Shown in pieces: positions 24,849-33,423 of a DNA stretch of 64,000 nt. The notes under the pieces are model-generated. The model had not been told where the DNA came from, made no database searches, and saw only the letters and a list, made by a program, of their open reading frames with translations. Source of the DNA: Oxydemutator sp963693105 (GTDB lineage: Bacteria; Pseudomonadota; Gammaproteobacteria; Poriferisulfidales; Oxydemutatoraceae); the NCBI GenBank assembly GCA_963693105.1, contig OY843752.1, forward strand, positions 310,001 through 374,000, written 5' to 3'. The position numbers and the translations under genes are program-made. Within the stretch, counting starts at the first letter, position 1. Each line of letters starts with the position of its first letter.

Positions 24849-26210
24849 ATGCAAGCATTTACCGAATGGGTCGAATACATCAGCGGCATCGTCTGGGGGC
24901 CGCCCATGGTCATCGCCATTCTCGGTGTCGGGATTTTTCTGATGTTCCGGCTCGCATGGATGCCGGTCAGAAAAACGGCCTACGGCTTCTCGCTGCTGTG
25001 GAAGGGCAGAACGGGACAGGGCGGCGGCGACATCACCCCGTTCAGCGCGCTGATGACTTCGCTTTCCGCCACCATCGGCACCGGCAACATCGTCGGAGTC
25101 GCCACCGCCATCGCGCTGGGAGGCCCCGGCGCGCTGTTCTGGATGTGGATGACCGCCCTCGTCGGCATGGCGACCAAATACGCCGAGGCGGTGCTTGGCG
25201 TTCACTACCGCGAGACCGACGCCTCCGGCAAACGCATCGGCGGCCCGATGTATTACATCAAGAACGGACTCGGTCAAAAATGGGTGTGGATGGGTTTTGC
25301 CTTCGCGTTTTTCGGCACCATTACCGCTTTCGGCATCGGCAACATGGTTCAGTCCAACGCCATCGCCGACGCGCTCGACAACCAGGGCATCCAGCCCATC
25401 TACAGCTCCATCGTGCTGACCGTGCTGGTCGGCATCGTGCTCATCGGCGGCATCACCCGCATCGCCAAGTGGGCGAGCAGTCTGGTGCCGACGATGGCGG
25501 TGCTGTATGTGACCGCCGGATTGATCGTGCTGCTGGCGCACATCACGGAAATCCCCGCGGCCATCGCCACCATCGTCTCCAGCGCCTTCACCGGCACCGC
25601 CGCCAGCGGCGGCTTCGCCGGCGCGGCGGTGTGGGCCGCCATCCGTTTCGGCGTCGCGCGCGGCATCTTCTCGAACGAGGCCGGGCTGGGCAGCGCGCCG
25701 ATAGCGCACGCCGCGGCCAAAACCGACAACCCGGTCCGCCAGGGACACATCGCGATGCTCGGAACATTCATTGACACCCTCGTCGTCTGCTCGATTACCG
25801 GCCTTGCCATCGTCGTCACCGGCGTCTGGACGACCGGCGAAACGGGCGCCGACCTGACGACGATGGCTTTCGAGGCCACCCTGCCCGGCAGCGAATACAT
25901 TCTGATAGCGGGGCTGATTGTGTTCGGTTTCACGACGATACTCGGATGGAGTTATTACGGCGAGAAATGCTGGCAGCATATCTTCGGCCTGAAGGCCATC
26001 CTCCTGTACCGCTTGCTGTATCTGGTCTCGGTGTTTCTGGGGCCGATGGCGCTGCTGTGGAAAGGCGGCGCGGAAGAAGGCATCAACCTGATCTGGCTGG
26101 TGTCCGATGTTTTCAACGCGCTGATGGCGTTGCCCAACCTCGTCGCCCTGGTGCTGCTGTCGCCGGTGATTGTCCGGCTTACGCGCGAGTATTATTCGCA
26201 GCAGCGATGA
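24849..26210 (+). CDS. Alanine/glycine:cation symporter (AGCS) family protein
   Basis: 453 residues with about 10-11 membrane helices; AGAGGAG precedes the ATG. SATIGTGNIVGVATAIALGGPGALFWMWM and GGPMYYIKNGLG are AGCS signatures, and GIFSNEAGLGSAPIAHAAAKT is the conserved loop. Takes up alanine or glycine with Na+. Its 3' end overlaps the convergent lipA by 32 bp. Confidence 0.92.
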   Translation: MQAFTEWVEYISGIVWGPPMVIAILGVGIFLMFRLAWMPVRKTAYGFSLLWKGRTGQGGGDITPFSALMTSLSATIGTGNIVGVATAIALGGPGALFWMWMTALVGMATKYAEAVLGVHYRETDASGKRIGGPMYYIKNGLGQKWVWMGFAFAFFGTITAFGIGNMVQSNAIADALDNQGIQPIYSSIVLTVLVGIVLIGGITRIAKWASSLVPTMAVLYVTAGLIVLLAHITEIPAAIATIVSSAFTGTAASGGFAGAAVWAAIRFGVARGIFSNEAGLGSAPIAHAAAKTDNPVRQGHIAMLGTFIDTLVVCSITGLAIVVTGVWTTGETGADLTTMAFEATLPGSEYILIAGLIVFGFTTILGWSYYGEKCWQHIFGLKAILLYRLLYLVSVFLGPMALLWKGGAEEGINLIWLVSDVFNALMALPNLVALVLLSPVIVRLTREYYSQQR

Positions 26211-27159
26211 CCGCCGCGGCCTGCAAATCGGCGTGATACGATGACCTGACCAGCGGGCCGGCGGCGATGTGCGCAAAGCCCATTGCGCGGCCCGCCGCAG
26301 CCAGGCGCTCGAAGTCGCCGGGACTGACGTAGCGCCGCACCGGCCAATAGCCTTCCGCCGGACGCAGGTACTGGCCAATGGTCAGCATATCCACGCGGTG
26401 GCGGCGCAGGTCGCGCATCACCGCCCGGACTTCCTCCGGCGTCTCGCCCAGCCCCAGCATCAACCCCGACTTCGTCGGGATGGCGGGAAAACGGCGCTTG
26501 TGTTCGAGCAGCAGTTCCAGCGAGGCGCGATAATCCGCGCCGGCGCGAATTTCCCGGTACAGCGCGGGCACCGTTTCGATGTTGTGGCCGAACACGTCGC
26601 ACGGCGCCTGTGCCAGCGCGTCCAGCGCGCGCTGAACGCGCTTGCGAAAATCCGGCACCAGGATTTCCACGCGCAGCGCCGGCGACAGCGCGCGAATCTC
26701 GCCGATGCAGGCGGCGAAATGAGCACCGCCGCCGTCGTCAAGATCATCGCGATCCACCGATGTGATGACGACCCAGGACAGCGAAAGGCGCGCAATCAGC
26801 CGCGCCAGGCGTCCCGGTTCCAGCGGGTCGGGTGGCAGCGGGCGGCCGTGCGCCACGTCACAAAACGCACAACGGCGCGTGCAGCGGTCTCCCAGTATCA
26901 TGAAGGTCGCGGTGCCGCGCGAGAAACACTCGTTGAGGTTCGGGCATTTCGCCTCCTCGCAGACGGTGTGCAAACGGCTTTCTCTCAACAACCGCCTCAG
27001 TGACCGCACGCGCGGATTGGAGACCGGCCTGATTCGCAGCCAGCGCGGTTTGACGAGGCGCGCATTGTCTGCAACGCCGGCGCTTCTTGCGCGAATCAGT
27101 TTGTGCGCGCCGCGCCGGTGGGTGTCCGGGCTGGCGCGCGACGACACGGTGTACTCCAT
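26179..27159 (-). CDS. lipA: Lipoyl synthase
   Basis: 326 residues. Auxiliary cluster cysteines in CEEAKCPNLNEC, radical-SAM CTRRCAFC, and the C-terminal RSSY segment (LVRSSYHADL). Inserts sulfur into octanoyl groups. Start chosen as the ATG 5 bp past the lipB stop; the longer frame upstream is lipB sequence in another frame. Confidence 0.96.
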   Translation of the reverse strand: MEYTVSSRASPDTHRRGAHKLIRARSAGVADNARLVKPRWLRIRPVSNPRVRSLRRLLRESRLHTVCEEAKCPNLNECFSRGTATFMILGDRCTRRCAFCDVAHGRPLPPDPLEPGRLARLIARLSLSWVVITSVDRDDLDDGGGAHFAACIGEIRALSPALRVEILVPDFRKRVQRALDALAQAPCDVFGHNIETVPALYREIRAGADYRASLELLLEHKRRFPAIPTKSGLMLGLGETPEEVRAVMRDLRRHRVDMLTIGQYLRPAEGYWPVRRYVSPGDFERLAAAGRAMGFAHIAAGPLVRSSYHADLQAAAVIAAANNTRA

Positions 27160-27164
27160 CCCGC

Positions 27165-27794
27165 TCACAACCTCGCCGCCAGGCTGCGCGCAAGGCCCGC
27201 GCCCGCGCTGCCGACGTCCATCGTCACTCCGCAGTCCGCCATCTGCGTCGCTTCGACGCCGCGCAGGCCGCACGCGACGATGTCCCCGAAAGGCGACAAA
27301 TCCATGCACACATTCAAGGCCACGCCGTGGTAGCAGCAGCCGTTGAAAACGCTCAGGCCAAGCGACGCGATTTTGCGGCCTTCGACGTAAACACCGGGGG
27401 CGCCGGGCAAGCGGCGGGCGCGAACGCCGCAATCATCGAGAAAAGCGATGACGGTTTCTTCCAGCAGACGAACATAACGCCGCACGCCGAGGCCGCGGCG
27501 CTTGAGATCAAGCAGCGTGTAGAGCACGGCCTGGCCGGGGCCGTGGTACGTCGCCTGCCCGCCGCGGTCCGTGCGCACGACCGGGATGGCGGCGGCAACG
27601 GCCGGCGCAGGCGCGGCGCGGCGCCCCAGCGTATAGACCGGGAAGTGTTCGAGCAGCCACAGTTGATCCTCGCCGGCGCCGCCGCGCGCGCGCGTGTAGC
27701 GCCGCATCGCGGCGCACTCGCCGGCGTACTCACGCCGCCCCCGGTCATACAGCGGGAGGGTTGCGCCTTGCGCCGTGTTCAACTCCGCATCCAT
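27165..27794 (-). CDS. lipB: Octanoyltransferase LipB
   Basis: 209 residues. RGGQATYHGPGQAVLYTLLDL is the family signature with the conserved His; GRKIASLGLSV has the conserved Lys, and VACGLRGVEATQM the catalytic Cys. Transfers octanoyl from ACP to lipoyl domains; LipA then adds sulfur. Divergent from pip across a 37-bp gap containing a perfect inverted repeat. Confidence 0.95.
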   Translation of the reverse strand: MDAELNTAQGATLPLYDRGRREYAGECAAMRRYTRARGGAGEDQLWLLEHFPVYTLGRRAAPAPAVAAAIPVVRTDRGGQATYHGPGQAVLYTLLDLKRRGLGVRRYVRLLEETVIAFLDDCGVRARRLPGAPGVYVEGRKIASLGLSVFNGCCYHGVALNVCMDLSPFGDIVACGLRGVEATQMADCGVTMDVGSAGAGLARSLAARL

Positions 27795-27804
27795 GATGTC
27801 ACCG

Positions 27805-27827
27805 GGAAAGTGTAGTGTACACTTTCC
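27805..27827. promoter_or_regulatory. perfect 10-3-10 inverted repeat between lipB and pip
   Basis: Half-sites GGAAAGTGTA and TACACTTTCC around GTG, filling most of the 37-bp divergent gap. A dimeric regulator site shared by lipBA and pip is likely; the regulator is unknown. Confidence 0.55.
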
Positions 27828-27831
27828 GCCC

Positions 27832-28782
27832 ATGCGCACGCTGTACCCGGAAATCAACGAAAACCACTCGTTTTGCCTGCCGGTGGACGGGCTGCATTCA
27901 CTCTATGTGGAAGAGTCCGGCAATCCGCGGGGGCTGCCGGTGGTGTTTCTGCACGGCGGGCCGGGCGCCGGGTGCGAAAACGACCACCGCCGTTTTTTCG
28001 ACCCCGGCGCCTATCGTATCGTGCTGTTCGACCAGCGCGGTTGCGGGCGCTCGACGCCGCACGCCGAACTGAAAGACAACACAACGCAGCACCTCATCGC
28101 CGACATCGAGACCATACGCGAGCATCTCGGCATCGAGCGCTGGGTCGTGTTCGGCGGCTCGTGGGGCGCGACGCTGGCGCTCGCCTACGCCGAGGCGCAC
28201 CCGCAACGCTGCCTGTCGCTGATTCTGCGGGGCGTGTTCCTGTGCCGCCGGCGCGATCTGCTGTGGTTTTACCAGGACGGGGCGAGATTTCTGTTTCCGG
28301 ACTGGTGGCAGTCGTTCGAGGAAGTCATCGCGCCCGAAGAACGCGGCGACATGATCAGCGCCTATTACCGCCGCCTGACCGGCGACGACGAACAGGCGCG
28401 CCTCGCCGCCGCCATCGCGTGGTCGGTCTGGGAAGGCAAAACCGCGACGCTCAAACCCAGGCCCTCCGTGGTCGAGTTTTTCAGCAACCCGCACGTGGCC
28501 CTGAGTCTGGCGCGCATTGAATGTCATTTCTTCGTCAACCGCATCTTCCTCGAAGAAGAGCAGTTGCTGGCCGACGCCGCAAAGCTCGCCGACATTCCGG
28601 GCACCATCGTGCATGGCCGCTACGACGCGGTGTGCCCGCTGGAGCAGGCCTGGCTGCTGCAGCGGCACTGGCCGGGCGCGAAACTGCAAATTGCGGACGA
28701 CGCCGGACACTCGGCCTTCGAGCCCACCATCATCCGCTACCTGGTCGAGGCGACCGACGCGGCGGCCCGGCAATTCGCGTAG
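27832..28782 (+). CDS. pip: Proline iminopeptidase
   Basis: 316 residues, alpha/beta hydrolase. HGGPGAGCEND is the oxyanion loop, GGSWGATLALAYAEAHP the nucleophile elbow (S110), and GRYDAVCP and AGHS supply Asp and His. SLILRGVFLCRRRDLLWFYQ is typical of peptidase family S33 Pip. Releases N-terminal proline from peptides. dtd follows after 2 bp. Confidence 0.95.
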   Translation: MRTLYPEINENHSFCLPVDGLHSLYVEESGNPRGLPVVFLHGGPGAGCENDHRRFFDPGAYRIVLFDQRGCGRSTPHAELKDNTTQHLIADIETIREHLGIERWVVFGGSWGATLALAYAEAHPQRCLSLILRGVFLCRRRDLLWFYQDGARFLFPDWWQSFEEVIAPEERGDMISAYYRRLTGDDEQARLAAAIAWSVWEGKTATLKPRPSVVEFFSNPHVALSLARIECHFFVNRIFLEEEQLLADAAKLADIPGTIVHGRYDAVCPLEQAWLLQRHWPGAKLQIADDAGHSAFEPTIIRYLVEATDAAARQFA

Positions 28783-28784
28783 CG

Positions 28785-29234
28785 ATGATTGCGCTGTTGC
28801 AGCGCGTCAGCCTCGCCTCCATCGAGACCGGCGGCGAGACCATCGCCGAAATCGGCGCGGGGATACTCGCCTTGATTGCGGTTCAGCCCGGCGACACGAA
28901 GGCGGATGCCGAGCACATGGCCGGGCGCATTCTCCATTACCGGATTTTCAATGACGCGGAGGGCCGCATGAATCTGTGCCTGAGCGACATCAACGGCGGC
29001 CTGCTGCTGGTGCCGCAATTCACGCTGGCGGCGGACACCCGCAAGGGAACGCGCCCCGGCTTCTCGTCCGCCGCCGAGCCGCGGCAGGCCGGGGAAATGT
29101 TCGCGCATCTGGCGGACTGCGCGGAGAGGAGTTATCCGAACATCGCGCGCGGGCGCTTCGGCGCCGACATGCGGGTCCGGCTGATTAACGAGGGGCCGGC
29201 CACCTTCCTGCTGCAAACCGGCCCTCGCCGATGA
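28785..29234 (+). CDS. dtd: D-aminoacyl-tRNA deacylase
   Basis: 149 residues. Starts MIALLQRVSLASIE, contains LLLVPQFTLAADTRKGTRPGFSSAA (the SQFTL-type motif, here PQFTL) and ends RLINEGPATFLLQ near the conserved NxGPVT region. Recycles D-aminoacyl-tRNA. In an operon with pip, as in many gammaproteobacteria. Confidence 0.95.
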   Translation: MIALLQRVSLASIETGGETIAEIGAGILALIAVQPGDTKADAEHMAGRILHYRIFNDAEGRMNLCLSDINGGLLLVPQFTLAADTRKGTRPGFSSAAEPRQAGEMFAHLADCAERSYPNIARGRFGADMRVRLINEGPATFLLQTGPRR

Positions 29235-29326
29235 TTCCGCCGACTCGCGCCTGAACCCGGACTCTGCAATGGGCAAGTGCCTGTCCGAAGACAAAACACA
29301 GAAAACGCCCGGCGGCGACGCCGGCG

Positions 29327-29344
29327 GGACAACCGTTTCTGAAC
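29327..29344 (-). promoter_or_regulatory. solitary copy of the precursor-family box
   Basis: GTTCAGAAACGGTTGTCC on the minus strand, 15 of 18 positions matching the shared box. No -35/-10 and no reading frame follow it in the expected direction, only the convergent dtd 3' end. Perhaps a relic of a lost precursor gene, or chance. Confidence 0.35.
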
Positions 29345-29361
29345 GATGCCGGTTTTTCGGT

Positions 29362-29367
29362 TATACT
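29362..29367 (+). promoter_or_regulatory. candidate -10 for the his operon
   Basis: TATACT 26 bp upstream of the hisB ATG, within GGTTATACTCC. No good -35. Similar GTTATACT elements precede hisA and thyA. Confidence 0.4.
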
Positions 29368-29393
29368 CCGCTCTCTTGCCGAAGTTCCGCAGC

Positions 29394-29987
29394 ATGACCG
29401 CGCGCACCAGCAGCGTCCGGCGACACACCGCCGAGACACAGATAGACATCGAACTGAACCTGGACGGTTCCGGCAAAAGCCGCATTGAAATCGGCATTCC
29501 CTTCCTTGAGCACATGCTGGACCAGTTCCGCAAACACGGCTGTTTCGACCTGAATCTTCAGGCCGCCGGCGATCTGGATGTGGACGACCACCACACCGTC
29601 GAGGATGTCGGCATCACGCTGGGCCAGGGTTTTTCCAAAGCGCTGGGCGACAAGAAAGGCATCCGCCGCTACGGCCACGCCTACGTGCCCCTCGACGAGG
29701 CGCTGTCGCGCGTGGTCATTGATTTCTCCGGACGGCCGGGGCTGGACTACCACGTCAGTTATCCGCGCGCGCGCATCGGCGAGTTTGACGTGGACCTGAT
29801 TCACGAATTTTTCCAGGGCTTCGTCAACCACTCGCAGGCGACGTTGCACATTGACAACCTGCGCGGCGACAACAGCCACCACATCGCCGAGACCGTGTTC
29901 AAGGCTTTCGCCAGAGCATGCCGCATGGCGGTCGAGCCGGACCGGCGCATGGCGGCAGATCTGCCCTCGACCAAAGGCGTGCTTTGA
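29394..29987 (+). CDS. hisB: Imidazoleglycerol-phosphate dehydratase
   Basis: 197 residues, the monofunctional form without the phosphatase domain found in E. coli. IPFLEHMLDQFRKHGCFDL and DVDDHHTVEDVGI are the metal-binding signatures, and DNSHHIAETVFKAFARA the second. First visible gene of a hisBHAFE operon. Confidence 0.97.
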   Translation: MTARTSSVRRHTAETQIDIELNLDGSGKSRIEIGIPFLEHMLDQFRKHGCFDLNLQAAGDLDVDDHHTVEDVGITLGQGFSKALGDKKGIRRYGHAYVPLDEALSRVVIDFSGRPGLDYHVSYPRARIGEFDVDLIHEFFQGFVNHSQATLHIDNLRGDNSHHIAETVFKAFARACRMAVEPDRRMAADLPSTKGVL

Positions 29988-30020
29988 CGTTTTAGCAACC
30001 TGCCGCGGCTTGCGCCGCGG

Positions 30021-30671
30021 ATGTCGGCTATGACCACCATCACCATTGTAGATTACGGCATGGGCAATCTGCGCTCGGTCGAGAAAGCACTGCGCTGCGT
30101 CAGCCCGCACGGCACGCAAATCATCACCACCGGCGATGAGGGCATGATTCATCAGGCCGACAAAGTGGTTTTTCCGGGACAAGGCGCCGCCGGCGATTGC
30201 ATGCGCGCAATTCACGCGCACGGACTCGCCGCGCCGCTGGCGCAGGCCGCGGCGGAAAAACCCTTCCTCGGAATCTGCATGGGGTTGCAGGTGCTGCTGG
30301 AGCACAGCGACGAAAACGGGGGCACCGACTGTCTCGGCCTGTTCGCCGGCAGGGTCCGGCACCTCGCCGAACACATCGGCGCGGCGCCCGGGCACAAAAT
30401 CCCGCACATGGGCTGGAACCGGGTGCGGCAGGTGCGGCGCCATCCGTTGTGGGACGGCATCCGCGACGATGAACACTTTTATTTTGTGCACAGTTACCAT
30501 GCCGAACCCTCCGACGCCGACCTGGTGGCCGGACAGACCGGGTACGGTGAGGAATTTACCTGCACAATCGCTTCCGGGCTTGTTTTTGCCGTGCAATTCC
30601 ACCCCGAGAAAAGCGCCGGCAGCGGCCTGCGCCTGCTGGAGAATTTCGTGCGCTGGAATGGGGCGCTTTAA
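30021..30671 (+). CDS. hisH: Imidazole glycerol phosphate synthase glutaminase subunit
   Basis: 216 residues; an internal start (MTTITIVDYGMGN, at 30030) may be the real one. Class I amidotransferase triad: Cys in FLGICMGLQ, and His and Glu in FHPEKSAGSG. Delivers ammonia to HisF. Confidence 0.96.
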   Translation: MSAMTTITIVDYGMGNLRSVEKALRCVSPHGTQIITTGDEGMIHQADKVVFPGQGAAGDCMRAIHAHGLAAPLAQAAAEKPFLGICMGLQVLLEHSDENGGTDCLGLFAGRVRHLAEHIGAAPGHKIPHMGWNRVRQVRRHPLWDGIRDDEHFYFVHSYHAEPSDADLVAGQTGYGEEFTCTIASGLVFAVQFHPEKSAGSGLRLLENFVRWNGAL

Positions 30672-30683
30672 CCCCGGGTGCGT

Positions 30684-30689
30684 TATACT
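30684..30689 (+). promoter_or_regulatory. candidate internal -10 upstream of hisA
   Basis: TATACT within GTGCGTTATACTGA, a 14-base string that recurs exactly upstream of thyA (43349-43362). No clear -35. Confidence 0.35.
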
Positions 30690-30713
30690 GAACGAATCGA
30701 ATCGGGCACCTCT

Positions 30714-31466
30714 ATGCTTCTAATCCCCGCCATTGATTTGAAAGACGGTAAATGTGTGCGTCTGCGCCAGGGGCGGCGCGACGAAACCACCGTGTTCTCT
30801 GACGACCCGGTCGCCACGGCCGAGCGCTGGGTCCAGTCTGGCGCCGAACGCCTCCACATCATTGACCTCGACGGAGCCGCCAGCGGCAAACCCGAAAACA
30901 TGCAGTGGGTGAAACGGATTACCCAACACCTGCCGGACTGCCCGGTGCAGGTCGGCGGCGGCATACGCGACGAGGAAACCGTGCAGGCTTATCTCGACAT
31001 CGGCGTGCAGTACGTCATTCTCGGAACGCGCGCGGCGAGCCAGCCGCATTTCATCAACGACTTGTGCCTGGAGTTTCCCGGGCACATCATCGTCGGCATT
31101 GACATGAAGGACGGCAAGATTGCCATTGCCGGCTGGTCGAAACTTCTGCACCACGATCCGGTGGATCTGGTGCAGCACTTCGAGAACGACGGCGTCGCCG
31201 CGATCATTCACACCGATGTCAGCCGCGACGGCATGATGAGCGGGCCGAACATACAGGGCACGGTGGATCTCGCCGCCGCGATTCACATTCCGGTGATTGC
31301 CGCCGGCGGCTACACCACGCTTGAAAACATCGAGGCGCTGTGCGCGACCGACGAAGAGGGAATACACGGCGTGGTGCTGGGGCGCGCTTTGTACGAAGGC
31401 ACGCTGGACCTCGCCGAAACCCGCGAACTCGTCAACCGGCTGCGCCCGCCGCCGGACAAAAACTGA
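30714..31466 (+). CDS. hisA: ProFAR isomerase
   Basis: 250 residues, TIM barrel. LLIPAIDLKDGKCVRLRQG with the catalytic Asp, PVQVGGGIRDEETV phosphate site, and IHTDVSRDGMMSGPN with the second catalytic Asp. Fourth step of histidine synthesis. Lies 42 bp after hisH. Confidence 0.97.
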   Translation: MLLIPAIDLKDGKCVRLRQGRRDETTVFSDDPVATAERWVQSGAERLHIIDLDGAASGKPENMQWVKRITQHLPDCPVQVGGGIRDEETVQAYLDIGVQYVILGTRAASQPHFINDLCLEFPGHIIVGIDMKDGKIAIAGWSKLLHHDPVDLVQHFENDGVAAIIHTDVSRDGMMSGPNIQGTVDLAAAIHIPVIAAGGYTTLENIEALCATDEEGIHGVVLGRALYEGTLDLAETRELVNRLRPPPDKN

Positions 31467-31475
31467 AAACCGACC

Positions 31476-32234
31476 ATGCCGCTGGCCAAGCGCGTCATCC
31501 CCTGTCTTGATGTCAAACAGGGCCGCGTTGTCAAGGGCGTGAACTTTGTCAACATCACCGACGCCGGCGACCCGGTTGAAATCGCCAAGCGCTATAACGA
31601 GGAAGGCGCCGACGAGATTACCTTTCTCGACATCACCGCCAGTTCCGACGAGCGCAACATTCTGCCCGGCATCATCGAGCGCGTCGCGGGCGAGGTCTTC
31701 ATGCCGCTGACCGTCGGCGGCGGCGTTCGCGACGTCGAGGACATCCGGCTGCTGCACCAGGCCGGCGCCGACAAGATCGCAATCAACACCGCCGCCGTGC
31801 AAGACCCGGACCTGGTGCGCCGCGCCGTGGACAAAGTCGGGACGCAGTGCATCGTCGTTGCCATTGACGCGAAGAAAAGCAACGGCGGCTGGGAAATCTA
31901 CACGCACGGCGGGCGCACGCCGACGGGTCTCGACGCCGTGCAGTGGGCGCGGAAAATGGAGGCCTGCGGCTGCGGCGAAATCCTGCTGACCAGCATGGAC
32001 AGGGACGGCACGCGCGAGGGCTTTGACCTGTCGTTGACGCGGCGCATCAGCGAGAGCGTAAAAATACCGGTGATCGCCTCCGGCGGCGTCGGCAATCTGG
32101 AACATCTGGTGGAGGGCGTCACCGAGGGGCTGGCCGACGCGGTGCTCGCGGCCAGCATCTTCCATTACCGGGAATACACGATTCGCCAGGCCAAGGAGTA
32201 TCTGCGCGCGCACGGTGTCGAGGTGCGGCTTTGA
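31476..32234 (+). CDS. hisF: Imidazole glycerol phosphate synthase cyclase subunit
   Basis: 252 residues, TIM barrel homologous to HisA. RVIPCLDVKQGRVVKGVNF with catalytic Asp, LTVGGGVRDVEDI, and LLTSMDRDGTREGFD with the second Asp. Partner of HisH. Confidence 0.97.
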   Translation: MPLAKRVIPCLDVKQGRVVKGVNFVNITDAGDPVEIAKRYNEEGADEITFLDITASSDERNILPGIIERVAGEVFMPLTVGGGVRDVEDIRLLHQAGADKIAINTAAVQDPDLVRRAVDKVGTQCIVVAIDAKKSNGGWEIYTHGGRTPTGLDAVQWARKMEACGCGEILLTSMDRDGTREGFDLSLTRRISESVKIPVIASGGVGNLEHLVEGVTEGLADAVLAASIFHYREYTIRQAKEYLRAHGVEVRL

Positions 32235-32569
32235 GTTTGCACAAGGCAGACAAGGCGAACATCATCGAGCGCATCGCCGCTGTGCTGGAAGAGCGCAAAA
32301 GCGCCGACGCCGAAGAATCATACAGCGCCTTTCTTTACCGCAAGGGCGACGGCGCCATTCTCGAAAAAATCGCCGAGGAAGCGGGCGAGTTGATCGAGGC
32401 GGCGGGCGAGGCGCAGCGCGAACACATCCTCCACGAAATGGCCGACTTGTGGTTTCACTGTCAGGTATTGCTCGCGCACAAAGGCATTGCGGTGGAGGAA
32501 CTGTTTGCCGAGTTGGAGCGCCGCTTCGCCACTTCCGGCCACGAGGAAAAGCGGCGGCGGGGCGAGTGA
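32231..32569 (+). CDS. hisE: Phosphoribosyl-ATP pyrophosphatase
   Basis: 112 residues, TTG start overlapping the hisF stop. EKIAEEAGELIEAAGE and HEMADLWFHCQVLL give the MazG-like acidic metal site. A stand-alone HisE, not the HisIE fusion of enterics, and hisI, usual between hisF and hisE, is missing here. Confidence 0.93.
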   Translation: MSLHKADKANIIERIAAVLEERKSADAEESYSAFLYRKGDGAILEKIAEEAGELIEAAGEAQREHILHEMADLWFHCQVLLAHKGIAVEELFAELERRFATSGHEEKRRRGE

Positions 32570-32570
32570 A

Positions 32571-32930
32571 GTGGCGGACGAGACGGCGGCAGAAGCGGCG
32601 GGCAAACGACGTGCCGACCGTTCTTTTTTGCTGCCGGTGCTGGGCGCCGGATTGCTGGCCGCGCCGGTGTACTTTATCGGGCGGTGGATATGGGCTGTTG
32701 AACAAGCCGCCGGCCATCAGGAACGGCTGGCGTTGTTTATGGCGATACTTCCGGAGGCGCTGCGAAATCCGCGGGAGGTGACTGTGGTGGTGTTGGTGTT
32801 GGCGGTGGCCGCGTTGCTGGCCGGATTGTTGGGGCGCTGGATGCTGAAGGGATTGTGGCAGTTGGTTTCAGGCGTCGTGGCTGTGGCGGCGACGGTGGTC
32901 GCGGTGTGGCTGGGGTTGAGTTTGATCTGA
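32571..32930 (+). CDS. Small membrane protein, unknown
   Basis: 119 residues from a GTG 1 bp after the hisE stop (an earlier ATG would overlap hisE). An Ala-rich polar N-terminus is followed by about three membrane segments: LLPVLGAGLLAAPVYFIGRW, VTVVVLVLAVAALLAGLLG and LVSGVVAVAATVVAVWLG. Not recognised. Occupies the place between hisE and tatA that is usually empty. Confidence 0.55.
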   Translation: MADETAAEAAGKRRADRSFLLPVLGAGLLAAPVYFIGRWIWAVEQAAGHQERLALFMAILPEALRNPREVTVVVLVLAVAALLAGLLGRWMLKGLWQLVSGVVAVAATVVAVWLGLSLI

Positions 32931-33041
32931 GGAACGGGAAATGAACTACCGTTCGTCGGCTGGTTTATACCGTTCGTTCCTGTCTTTATGCTCCTTTACG
33001 TTGCCCAGTGGCAAAAAGGAGGCTAAAGGAGGACGCCTCAC

Positions 33042-33245
33042 ATGGCAAAATATGCAGAGCCGCTGAAAGAAGCGGGCAAGGGTTTGATAGCCCTCGGCAA
33101 CATCGGGTCCGGATTACTTTTTGTTCAATCCTTCTGGGAAATGAGCAAGTTGTCCGGTCTTGTGGTGAGTGTAATATGGTTGATTAGCCTTTACGCTGCT
33201 GGCACGGCGTTAATCAACACAAGCAATAAGAGGAGATCGAAATGA
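33042..33245 (+). CDS. Small two-helix membrane protein, head of tiny-gene cassette
   Basis: 67 residues; AGGAGG 10 bp upstream of the ATG. Two hydrophobic segments (LIALGNIGSGLLFVQSFW and LVVSVIWLISLYAAGTALI) and a basic tail NKRRSK. Its stop overlaps the next start (ATGA). Unknown function. First of four genes each overlapping the next by 4 bp. Confidence 0.6.
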   Translation: MAKYAEPLKEAGKGLIALGNIGSGLLFVQSFWEMSKLSGLVVSVIWLISLYAAGTALINTSNKRRSK

Positions 33246-33334
33246 CTTTTTATGAAAAAGCGGCACTGGCTATCAGTGGGGTGATGCTTGCTCTGGCAAT
33301 TTTTCTCCATCTCAAGTACGGCCGGGATAAATGA
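33242..33334 (+). CDS. 30-residue membrane microprotein, copy 1
   Basis: MTFYEKAALAISGVML followed by ALAIFLHLKYGRDK: one membrane helix and a basic C-terminus. AGGAGA lies just upstream. Starts and ends in ATGA overlaps. Nearly identical to copy 2 (27 of 30 residues). Confidence 0.6.
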   Translation: MTFYEKAALAISGVMLALAIFLHLKYGRDK

Positions 33335-33419
33335 CTTTCTACGAAAAAGCGGCACTGGCTATCAGTGGGGTGATGCTTGTTCTGGCGATTATTCTCCATC
33401 TCAAGTACGGTCGGGATAA
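33242..33419 (+). repeat. two tandem 89-bp repeats
   Basis: 33242-33330 and 33331-33419 differ at only a handful of positions, mostly silent or conservative. Each encodes one 30-residue protein; 89 bp rather than 90 preserves the ATGA overlap. Confidence 0.9.
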
Positions 33420-33423
33420 ATGA
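33331..33423 (+). CDS. 30-residue membrane microprotein, copy 2
   Basis: Same as copy 1 except A17V, F21I and one more hydrophobic exchange region (VLAIILHLKYGRDK). Conservation of the frame and of the hydrophobic character after duplication argues for real translation. Confidence 0.6.
   Translation: MTFYEKAALAISGVMLVLAIILHLKYGRDK

Noticed and set aside
24255..26378. Open frame of about 700 codons on the minus strand
   Set aside because: Antisense to nth and the alanine symporter; low-complexity Arg/His/Gly without recognisable folds.
29300..29345. Rho-independent terminator after dtd
   Set aside because: There is a GC-rich hairpin (CCGGCG / CGCCGG) but no T-run on either strand.
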